NCBI GenBank assembly: GCA_949130495.1
Contig: OX422210.1
Span: 499,945,760 to 500,009,759 of the forward strand
Source: Sambucus nigra
Taxonomy: Eukaryota > Streptophyta > Magnoliopsida > Dipsacales > Adoxaceae
Direction: 5' to 3'
Length of the DNA stretch: 64,000 nucleotides
In this document: piece by piece, positions 24,903 through 33,979 of the stretch
How the letters are laid out: every line of letters begins with the position of its first letter
Numbering within the stretch: the first letter of the stretch is position 1
Notes under the pieces: model-generated
The model's input: the letters and a program-made list of their open reading frames with translations, nothing else
What the model was told of the DNA's origin: nothing
The model's database searches: none
Position numbers and translations under genes: made by a program

Positions 24903-25450
24903 TGTTGATGTAAAAAATTAGATTATCTCTAATTATTCAATCACAGATAAAATAAATAAGACAAAAGAATTTTTAAAGTGGTTCAGCCTTAAAAGAATGG
25001 CCTACGTCCACTGTTTTTGTTATTGCTGACTGTTTGGGAATTCTCGATAACAGGTTTTTATCAAGAAATTCCGAGTCCCCTTACAATGAGGATGATACAA
25101 TGTATTTATAGCCCTGAGGCTGTACATGTGAAAGGGTAGTACATAGCTGTCCAATAGGCGTATACATCTGTATGATAATAATCAACATTTAATGTGCATT
25201 TAATCCTCTTAATTGTTCGGTAATAAATGCTCTGATCGAGGTGCATCTCGGACCGCCTAAGCTGCTCGGACCGCATAAGTAGCTCGGTATGTACAAGTTG
25301 CTCGGAGTATAATTGTTGCTGGGAGAGTCATAGTTGGTCAGGGAGATTGAGTTCCTCGAAGTCAGGGTGTTGTTCAAAAATATTTATAATAGAGTGACAC
25401 GTGTCTCCACATAATTGATCCACGTCAGCGGACTAATTTTGGTATCAACA
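24903..25450 (-). repeat. Element B 3' LTR (548 bp)
   Basis: Termini TGTTGAT...ATCAACA, same length as the 5' LTR at 38120-38667. The bases just right of it (25451-25466, complement ATTGGAGGCTTC) form the polypurine tract. Confidence 0.93.
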
Positions 25451-25703
25451 GAAGCCTCCAATGTTTCACAGTTCGAGGTTGAGGAGTGTGGAACATTCTT
25501 CTCGAAATATGGCGGGATTAAATGCTCATCCTGAATTTTAGGAGTGTTTTCTTTGTATTTATTTTTCTTTTCGAATTCATAGAATCAGACTTTTCGAATT
25601 TTTCTAACTGCTTCAGTATCCGCGCCCTTTTTGTCCTTTTAGCCGCCAGTAGCGCAAACGTCTCTCTTTGTAATCATTATTTTTACCCCTTCCCAAGGTA
25701 AGG

Positions 25704-25711
25704 TATTTAAG
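25704..25711 (+). promoter_or_regulatory. Candidate promoter of the antisense gene of B
   Basis: TATTTAAG in AGGTATTTAAGCG lies 172 bp before the ATG at 25876 and is matched by element A at nearly the same distance. The 425 bp between the polypurine tract and the ATG hold no other gene; they end in a C/T-rich leader. The antisense gene therefore seems to have its own promoter between the polypurine tract and its first exon. Confidence 0.5.
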
Positions 25712-26209
25712 CGTTGCAGAAAATCCTATCGTCTCTTCACTTTTTTAGATCTGTATCTTTGAGTTCTCCATTTATTCTCTATCTTGTGCGTTCATTCCTT
25801 CCATTGTTCGTTGTCAACTGATCCATCCTTTTTCTGTAAGATCTTCTTCCTTCTTTTTTATTTCCTTTATTCATCATGGTTTACCTTGTTGAGTCGCTTG
25901 ATAATTTGTTCTGATTTCTTTATTCCTTCATGGGTCGTTTTGGAAGAACTTTCTGAACCTTCAGATTATTTTCGTTTGGCTGAGGGACATTAGTTCCCCA
26001 GTCTCTTTGTAGCTGAATGTGGCTTTTCTTTTCCTCCAAACCCCTTATGTATGGAATTTTGTCAATATTTTGATGTGGTACCTGCAAAAATAGCCCCCAA
26101 TACATGGATAATAGTTAATGGAGTCCATGGGTTAAAATCAGATTCATGGAACTCGTATAGGAATTCTCGAAATTATGTTTTGCTATAGATGGGCTGTCAG
26201 TAACAGTAC

Positions 26210-27768
26210 TGTAAGGACACAAATTTCCAATTGAGTCCATATATAGTTTTGGCTCAAGTCCGGACAAAAACATTTATTCATAGGATAGTATTTATTGTAA
26301 TATTCTCAAACCTATGAAGTGTATGTTGAAGACGTAGCGGCAAAGAATTTAAAGCTTCATCAAAATGCCGATTTGCGTGCCTCGTTTCTACGTCATCATC
26401 TAAGGTTCCATGCTCCCAAGGTATGAATGTAATTATATGTATATAGGAGCTTGGAACAATATGTATTGGGTGTTAGGTTAATAAAAACTGCATTTTATTT
26501 TTCAGAAAGAATCAATTAGAAACTTAAAAAATTAGTATATAAAAGTTTATAAATGTTTCTGGGCCAAAATAGAATTTAACAAAAAATTCTGAAACTCGTT
26601 TGAAATTTCGTTCGAACGAGATTTTTCGTTCGAACCAAACTTCGTTCGAACGAGACTGCTTTCTAACCAAACTGGTCAGTCGTTAGATAAGTCGTTCGAA
26701 CGACTTTCTCGTTCTAACGAGGTATCTAACGAGGTTCTAACGAGCCCAGGCTGGTCGCTCGTTAGAAACCTCGTTCGAACGACAGTCAAAGTCGTTCGAA
26801 CGAGAATGCCAGGCGGGAACAGTTTTGAGCAGTTTTTTGGCAGTTTTCTCCCATGATCCCCACTTGTTTTTCAACCAACTTTTTCCAGCCTTATGAGGTA
26901 CGGGAAACACATTTTTCCTTCAAACTTTTCCATTCCATATCCATCTCTTAGAGAGAGTTTGAGAGCAAATTTATTTAGGGAAAATGTTCAAGTTTTGAGT
27001 GTTAATTTTTAATGGAAAATTCATACACACTCTAGTTTACACCCATTGTTGTTTATTCCAAGTTCTATATATACATATCCTTACTTGGAGTTTTTGGCAC
27101 CGGTTTTCTCTACCGAATTCAAGAGACGTTTCGGGTTTGCTTCTACACCCCATCACAAAGAAGACTTTTGTTGAGATTTTACCCAAAAGGAGAAAGGATC
27201 CATGCTTGGGTGACGGTGACCATATAAAGTCCCATCGGTGTATTCCGAGACCGCGGTGGAGCTCCGTTGGTTATCCGCTAATTGGAGGTCGATACAAGAA
27301 GAAGCATCACGGCTTGAGAGGGTTCGAGTTTAGGAAGTAAGTCTTTTGTCTTGTATTTTGTAATACCGTTTTTAGTGGATTTGAGGCTAGGGCCGTCCCG
27401 AGGTTTTTTCCCGTTAGTGGGTTTTTCCTCGTACATCGCGGTGTTGTGTGACTTTGTTTATTTTATCTTGCTCATCATTTAGAACGCATGCTTTAGGTTT
27501 AATTCAAGATAAAATTGGGTTTAATTATCACACTCATTTATTTTGGGACTTAAATTTTATATTGGATTAAATTTGGTTTATTCAAGTCACTTGCATTAAT
27601 ATGGTTTCGCCTAACTTTGAATAATTGTTAATGATGACTTAGGCAAATTCTAGGACTTGAATTAATGTTTATTTGTTTTAATTCTTTTTAAAGATATTAA
27701 AACCCGACCTTGTTTATTTTGTTAAAACCATCTCAACGCTTCCGCATCTATTTAAAAAACCTTTCACA
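26210..27768. mobile_element. Solo LTR, 1559 bp, TSD AGTAC, inside antisense exon 1 of B
   Basis: It begins TGTAAGGACACAAATTTCC and ends AACCTTTCACA, with AGTAC on both sides (26205-26209 and 27769-27773). Comparison with element A shows the uninterrupted site: the exon aligns without a gap when the LTR and one AGTAC are removed. No coding domain or primer site is visible, so it is a solo LTR. Between 26607 and 26805 it holds several copies of the palindrome CGTTCGAACG and variants. Lineage not assigned. Confidence 0.85.
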
Positions 27769-28028
27769 AGTACTTTTTATTTGAAAACTAGGTTTTTAAA
27801 TAGGGCTTTAGTCGTCAATCTCCCAGATGCCAACAGGGATTACTTCGAACATGGTGTAGTTATGAAAAATTGGCAATATGCTCCACTAATTGGCAATGAT
27901 GTGTATCAGGGTCCTAGATGTCCTCCCTATGGCAATGGGATAGGTTGTTTTACTTTATTTTTGAAATTATGCTTTCTCTGTGTTTGATAAAATGTGTCAC
28001 TGATATTTTAATTTTCATTTATTTGCAG

Positions 28029-28717
28029 TTGACAGCAAAAGAAGGTCTCCAAAAGAGACAGAAGTTAATTTAAAGCATCTGAAACTTATCTGGGATTTGC
28101 ATCAGACTGTCGCTGACGAACATATCCGATCAGCTTCATACTTGTTGCAGTACAAGAGTTACACCTCATCTTTTACTGCTCGTCCAGTGATAAGTGACAG
28201 AGAACCAGTACCAGCTTCTGAAAGTTCTTCTCCTGAATCACATCTTCCTCTTAGTGACAGAATGAAGAGAAGAAGAGCTCCTGCCCTCTTTGAGAAATCT
28301 GCCTCTATTGATGGAGAGGCAAAGAAAAGTAAGCAGGATGTCCCAGAAGGGACAAGACAAATTGATGCACCTCCTCCAACTGCTACTGTGAAGGTTGCCG
28401 AGAAGCCCCCTGTAGCTCCGAGCAAGGTTGCAGCTATTTCTCCTCCGAGCGAGGTTGTAGTTATATCACCGACCAAGACGACATCCTTGGTCGAGAATGT
28501 TCCTGCTCCCACGAGGAAGTTGAATAAGAGCTCCTCGGTCAATTTGGATGAATCCATCTCTCAGCCTCCAACTACTGGAAGTGGTGTTCCCACTTTTGTT
28601 GCTCCGAGCTCTTCCATGAGCTCGATGAAGTCTTGGATCATCCCCGAGATCCAAGGTATTAAAGAAAATCTCTCCCGGGATAGGGTTACCACTTTGGCAG
28701 CTCAGCACATTGCCTCA
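28029..28717 (+). CDS. Antisense gene of B, exon 2 (intact)
   Basis: An open exon after TTTGCAG and before a consensus GTAAGT donor. It starts VDSKRRSPKE and contains SASYLLQYKSYTSSFTARPV, matched in C by EAYLLEYKNTTTSFIA and in A by ASYLLRYKNTTSSFIDRPL. The centre is Ser/Pro/Thr/Val-rich low complexity with short basic stretches (KRRRAPALFEKSA; KKSKQD), possible nuclear-localisation-like patches. It ends RDRVTTLAAQHIAS. The low-complexity middle differs in length among the three elements while the flanks are conserved. Confidence 0.65.
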
Positions 28718-28794
28718 GTAAGTATTGTTAATCTAAATTTTCATTTTTCAATGTTATGTCCTTGTACTGACTTACAGTTATTTTCTTTTTCCAG

Positions 28795-29655
28795 TTGGTA
28801 ACTTGCTTTAATACTATTATGAAGAAGGATGAAGCCATCAAGTCGTCCATCTCCTCGGGTAGTGTAGAGGAGGCTTTGGTGGGTCTGACGCAGTCTTTAA
28901 AGGATTCTCGTCAGAAGTATATCGATGATAAAGATACTTGGGAGAAGAAGCTTAACTCCACCGAGAAGGAGAGGGATCAGGCTGTTGAAGTCTCCAAGGG
29001 GTTGGAGAAGAAAATAAAAAACTTGGAGAAGAAAAAAAAAGAGCTCGAGGGGAAGCTCCAACATGCTGGAGAGTTTGAAAACAAACTCAAATCTGCTGAG
29101 GAAGAGCTAAGTAGACTTCGTGACTCTGGTCGTCAGAAGGAAGAGGTAGAAAAGAAATTGAAAGCTGCCGAGGAACTTTTGTCTGAGAATCTTTCCTCGG
29201 AGAAGGTGAAAAGGAAACTAGCTGTGAAGAAGTCCTTCAGTGCTGGCTGGGACAAAGGTTGGAATAAGGGTTTGGCTGCCATGGTCTCACAAATGGAGTA
29301 TGGCAGCCTTAAATATTTCAGGGATGGTTGGGTGGCTGCTCTAACAGAGATGAATGTCGATGAGAACTCCGACCTATTTCAGCGACACATTCCTGGCCCC
29401 CCTCCTACTCCCGGGGAAGAAGAAGAGGACGAAGCTGCCTCCGAGAAATCTTCTATGATGGTTGGGGATCAGGTCCCTACTGTTGAACTTCGCTACGAAC
29501 AGCCCCAACCAACTATTACTCCTACCGAGCAACTTCAATCAACCAATATTTCATCCGAGCAGCTTCCAACATCCACCGAACAACCTTCTCTGCCATCCGA
29601 GCAACCTACCTCCTGGTCCCAGCCTCCCGAGAAAGTTTTAGGAGACAAGGAGAAG
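28795..29655 (+). CDS. Antisense gene of B, exon 3 (intact)
   Basis: Open from a TTTTCCAG acceptor. It opens LVTCFNTIMKKDEA, then a long charged coiled coil (about residues 40-150, rich in EKK and KLKAAEE). Then comes AGWDKGWNKGLAAMVSQMEY followed by DGWVAAL and DLFQRHIPGPPP, a motif repeated in a related form in exon 4. The C-terminus is a Gln/Pro/Ser/Thr-rich tail with repeated EQLP/EQP units. The exon ends GAGAAG at a GTGTAG donor; if the intron is kept, translation stops two codons later. Confidence 0.65.
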
Positions 29656-29833
29656 GTGTAGCATTGTTCGGACTTTTTTTCTTTGCTTATTTTTGTCAAA
29701 TGTAACTCTGAACTATGTACTTATCTTTTATGATGCAATAAAATTTGAAATTTTGATTGTTCATACTGTTGATTCTCTTCTTCTTGCTCTGTTTGTATTC
29801 TTATTGATTCTTGTTATCTCTTCCTTTTACTAG
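29656..29833 (+). other. Candidate intron 3 with in-frame stop and poly(A) signal
   Basis: 178 bp, starts GTGTAG and ends in a pyrimidine run plus ACTAG. Element A has a 177 bp counterpart with the same ends (AAG|GTGTAG ... ACTAG|TTTAT). Both contain CAATAAAAT (AATAAA at 29737-29742 here; 20086-20091, minus strand, in A). Splicing gives an in-phase join ..EK|F.A.MELL; retention or polyadenylation gives a stop right after the donor. So it can be read as an intron with an alternative end, or as the gap between two genes. Confidence 0.55.
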
Positions 29834-31126
29834 TTTATGGCTAAGATGGAATTGTTATCAGATCATGATACAAAATTGCTGAGACAATGCAATGAATACT
29901 TCAAAGCTGGTCATACAGATATGACTGAAGCTCAAATTGTTGATATTCTCGGTCCAGATGCTTCAGAGCGAGCAGTCGAAGCCTACCAGTATTTAAAGTG
30001 TTTGCTCGACCAGGCAGTGGCTAATAATTTAGCATATTATGAGATGATTGAAGACCTCCAGGGCACTCTCGAGGAGCTTCAACAATAATACAAGGAATCT
30101 ACAATCCTTTTGCACCAGGGATATGAGAAGAAGTATCAGCAACTAAGTGCTGATAAAGGATATGATAGATTGTTTGCTGCTTACGATATAAAGGAAAGAA
30201 CTTTGAAGACTGAGGTCGAAGAGCACAGGCAGATAGCTAAGTTGCTGGAGCAGGAAAATAATAATCTGCGAGGAGAGATATCTCAGCTGAAATCTGCAGC
30301 CTCTACCTCGGGATCCTTGGTCCCTGTCAACGATGAGGGTTTTTCTTTCTTGGAGGAAGAAAATGCCAATCTGAGAGACGAATTGGAAACCTTGAAGAGA
30401 ACTGGGGCCTCTACCTCTGCTCGCGAACGAGCAAGAACTTCTCGGGGACAAGCAAGGGCTGCTCGGTTTACTATTGAAGAACAAAGAACTCAATCAGCTT
30501 TGGAGAATTAGGCCTTCCAGTTAATGGCGAAGAATCAAGCATTAACTGAGATGTCTAAGAAGATTCTGAATCTGGACGAGCAGCTCTCTGCACAAAAGTC
30601 TGCCTTGGAGAGTAAAGAACTTTTAACGAAGAACCTCCATGAGCAATTAGAGAGGTTAACCTATCAATTCCACAAGCAGCCCAGGGAGTTTTGGATGGCT
30701 GGTTATAATGAAGCCCTCTACCATCTAGATGATCGAATCCAAAATACAAATAATGTGGGTTACAAGCAAGGATGGCTGAATGCCTTGGACGTGCTGCAGT
30801 TGGAACAGGGTCACTATTTGTGGGATTACTATGACCCTGGGTTGCTCGAGTTGCCGGTGCCACCTTTCAAACTGGTTAGGATCTGGATTCCTACTTGGGC
30901 CATTCCTCAATGTTTGATTTCAAAGTATCTCGGTGACTATAGCCTTCATTCCAACTTTGAGATATCTCGCCCGGAGCACCTTCTTGATCGACCATCAGTG
31001 ATGAACATCAGGATGCTCAAAGATATTAATTTCATAAATTCCCCCTATGCTTTAGACGATCCTCCTGCTGGCGAAGAACCTGTTTCCAAGGCAGAGGGGA
31101 AGAGACCAATAGAATATGAATCTTGA
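29834..31126 (+). pseudogene. Antisense gene of B, exon 4 (coiled coil; two stops)
   Basis: One frame from FMAKMELLSDHDTKLL to EGKRPIEYES, broken by TAA at 30086-30088 and TAG at 30509-30511. Parts: an EAQIVDILGPDASERAVEAY helix, a coiled coil (EHRQIAKLLEQENNNLRGEI, then FSFLEEENANLRDEL), a basic Arg/Ala stretch, a second coiled coil, and a conserved C-terminal block WMAGYNEALYHL..YKQGWLNALDVL..LELPVPPF..ISKYLGDY..EISRPEHLLDRPS. The C-terminal block is nearly the same in element A. The TAA at 30086 is at the same codon as a TAA in A (19744-19746). No nucleic-acid-binding or catalytic motif is recognised. Confidence 0.7.
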
Positions 31127-31310
31127 TGTAATAATTTTTTAAATATGTATTTCATTCTCAATGTATTTTGTTTTGGATTTAATGAAAAACTTCTAGTTTT
31201 ATTTGCAATTTCGATTGTCTTGGAAATATTCTGTAAGACATTTCTTTTTATTTACTAATGAATGTGCATGTATATCAGTTAAAAAGATAGAAATATTTTG
31301 TGTTATTTTT

Positions 31311-32093
31311 CGACCAACTAAAGTTGGTGGAAACTTATTATTGACTATCTTGAATTGATGATAATCATCTGACGACCAACCAGAGTTGGTGATATTTCGT
31401 TTTTTGACCAACTATGTTAGTAATTTAAAATGTCATAAATATCAAGAAATTTACCACTTTTTAATTTTAAGCCTTGAAATGACTTTCATTTGTTTAACCA
31501 ACTATTTCCGACCAACCGGAGTTGGTATTTTTAGTTCTCGACCAACCTTAGTTGGTAAAATTTTTTATTACCGACCAACCTTAGTTGGTGGATTTTCTTC
31601 CCAACCAACCGGAGTTGGTATTTCTGGGAATTTTTTTTATTCCCGACCAACCTTAGTTGGTAAATTTTCTTCCCAACCAACCGGAGTTGGTATTTCTGGG
31701 AAATTTTTTTATTCCCGACCAACCTTAGTTGGTGGATTTTCTTCCCAACCAACCGGAGTTGGTATTTCTGGGAAATTTTTTTAATCCGACCAACCTTAGT
31801 TGGTGGATTTTCTTCCCAACCAACCGGAGTTGGTATTTCTGGGAATTTTTTTTTCGACCAACCTTAGTTGGTGGATTTTCTTCCCAACCAACCGGAGTTG
31901 GTATTTCTGGGATTTTTTTTATATTCCCGACCAACCTTAATTGGTGGATTTTCTTCCCAACCAACCGGAGTCGGTATTTCTGGGAATTTTTTTTATTCCC
32001 AACCAACCTTAGTTGGTGGATTTTCTTCCCAACCAACCGGAGTTGATATTTCTGGGTTTTTTTTTCTTGATGCGTAGTGTGTAGCACTAGTAC
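31311..32093. repeat. Palindromic tandem array of element B, 72 bp units
   Basis: About seven units of 68-73 bp begin at 31574, 31646, 31718, 31789, 31857, 31930 and 32002, with looser copies from 31311. Each unit holds two imperfect palindromes, ACCAACCTTAGTTGGT and AACCAACCGGAGTTGGT, separated by a T-rich run. The outer end carries the conserved GTAGTGTGTAGCAC and AGTACTCC block (complement of the block after integrase in A). The array lies between the antisense gene stop and the integrase stop, which converge on it. Long ORFs through it arise because 72 is a multiple of three. Confidence 0.9.
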
Positions 32094-32186
32094 TCCCAAA
32101 AATTTTCAACAAAAGGAGAGAATTGGGCAAAACATACACAACTTTTATTTATATTGAAGAAAACTGCATTACATAGGAATCCCCAA

Positions 32187-33979
32187 CTACTGATAATATT
32201 TGCGAAGATGCTCTGCGTTCCATGCATTCTTAAACTCCTCCCCTTCTAAAGTTTCAATCCTATATGTCCCTGGTCGAACAACCCCTATTATTCTGTAGGG
32301 CCCATGCCAGTTAGCTTCAAGTTTATTGTGCTTTTGAATTACTTTCTTTAGCACATAGTCCCCTTCTTTCAGGTCGCACTTCTTCACTCTCTTGTTGTAA
32401 AACAAAGCTGTTTGTTACTGGTATGCAGCATTCCTGATGGCTGCTTCTTCTCTAACTTCCTCGAGCATGTACAAGTCTAACCTTCTCATCAAGTCGCTGA
32501 CAGGGGAATTGAAATTCAACACTCTGTGTGTTGGGAGGCCCAACTCGGCAGGCATAACAGCTTCACTTCCAAATGACATCATATATGGAGATTCTCCTGT
32601 TGCTGCTCGGGAGTAGTATGATAAGACCATAGTACATAATGTAGCTCGTTGATCTAATTTGCCTTTGCATCATTTAATCTTTTCTTTAAGCCATTTAGCA
32701 GCGTTCTGTTCGTCACTTCAGTTTGCCCATTGCTCTGGGGATGGCCTGGTGCAGAGTGGGTTTTTAATATGTTCGACTGATGACAATATGCAGCGAACTC
32801 CTCGTTGTCAAATTGTGTTCCATGGTCGGTGATGAATGCATGGGGAAGACCATATCTACAGATGATATTCTTCCAAATAAATTGGTACACCTTTTCGTAC
32901 GTCATGTCGACAAGAGGCTCGGCTTCCACCCACTTAGTAAAGTAATCCACTGCGACGACGAGATATTTAAACCTTCCTCTGGTCGTTGGAAGTGGCCCGA
33001 CCAAGTCAATTCCCCACATGGCAAATGACCAAGGGGAAGTAATGGGTGTCAACAATACTTGGGGAGTTCTTCGGATAGTGGAGAAACGTTGACATTTGTC
33101 ACATTTTTTGGTATAGGCTATGCAATCAGCCCTCATTATCGGCCAATAGTATCCCTGTGTCATTATCCTTTGCAGAAGTGCCCGACCTGCTACATGGGCT
33201 CCACAAGACCCTTCATGAACTTCTTCGATCAAGTCTTTCACCTTGGCGGGATGTACACATCTCTGCAAGCTAACTATAATTCCTCGTCTATATAGAACAC
33301 CATTAATCAATACATAACGAGCAGCTTTAAACTTTAGTTTTTTGGCAGCGAGTTTATCAGTTGGCAAATACCCCTCTTCAATATATGCCCTGATAGGATC
33401 CATCCAAGATGGTCCTAAATTAAGGGTAATAAAGTTCATCATCAGATCTTCATCTATGCTCCGACTAGCCAAGACTTCAATTGGGATTGTTCTTCGTAGC
33501 TCGGTGCGTGTGGCTGATGCTAAACGAGCTAAGGCATCTGCTCTTGCATTCTTCAATCTTGGTATTCTAATTATCTGCACTGCCATCAGACTTGATAAAA
33601 TCTCCATTGCTTTTGCATGATACCTGATCATTAACTCTCCTTTGGCTGCATATACTCCCAGTATTTGATTTACGATCAACTGCGAGTCACTGAATACAAT
33701 AACTTGCTCTGCCCCCATAGTTTTTGCCAGATTAAGACCTGCAATCATAACTTTATATTCAACCTCATTATTAGAAGCCTTGAATTGGAAGCGCAGAGCA
33801 TACTCCATATCGACCTCATCCGGGGTGTTTAAAACAATCCTTTCCCCACAGCCTGTAGTGCAAGATGAGCCATCCACATATAGGTTCCATATAGGTACCT
33901 CGTCTTCAAATTTTTGATTGGACAGAGTTCCTCGATGAAATGTTTGCTGCTTCCTTTTGTCCTCCTCTAGCGCTTCTTG
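32187..33979 (-). pseudogene. Element B second RNase H and integrase (few breaks)
   Basis: 32654-33877 is open for 407 codons. It has the archaeal-type RNase H ([35 protein letters not shown]), the integrase zinc region (HEGSCGAHVAG, YYWPIM, CDKCQRF) and the catalytic core with all three acidic residues (WGIDLVGP, ITDHGTQFD, QSNGQTEVTN). A TAG (TGG in A) at 32651-32653 and a one-base deletion near 32600 break the C-terminal part. That part resumes (SPYMMSFGSEAVMPAELGLP) and ends WNAEHLRKYYQ with the stop at 32187-32189. The enzyme would join cDNA ends to host DNA. No chromodomain is seen. Confidence 0.88.

Larger units (their letters stand above)
25876..31126 (+). pseudogene. Antisense gene of element B (four-exon model)
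   Basis: Function unknown; lies on the strand opposite to gag-pol. Model: exon 1 25876-27943 (interrupted by a solo LTR and its TSD, 26210-27773), intron 27944-28028, exon 2 28029-28717, intron 28718-28794, exon 3 28795-29655, intron 29656-29833, exon 4 29834-31126. All joins are in phase, giving about 1115 codons. Exon 1 starts MVYLVESLDNL and carries a PF04195-like region (FRLAEGH, FCQYFDVVPAKIAPNTW, RALVVNLPDANRDYF). It is damaged by at least two frameshifts, a TAG in place of Trp, and the inserted LTR. Exon 4 has two in-frame stops. PF04195 (putative gypsy-type transposon) proteins are common in plant repeats; that link is by pattern only. Alternative: two genes, exons 1-3 and exon 4, with intron 3 as the intergenic gap. 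Confidence 0.75.

Noticed and set aside
29837..30088. Separate 83-codon gene at the start of exon 4
   Set aside because: Frame and sequence continue past the stop into the same coiled-coil protein, and element A shows the same continuity. A real early stop is kept as a finding, not as a gene.
31541..32060. Regular palindromic repeats resembling a CRISPR array
   Set aside because: The spacers are copies of each other, the host is a plant, and the repeat is the non-coding part of a retrotransposon.
31386..32099. Long ORFs on both strands through the palindrome array (PTGVGISG-type repeats)
   Set aside because: They are translations of a 72 bp tandem repeat, which is a multiple of three. No start context, no conservation in A, and open on both strands.
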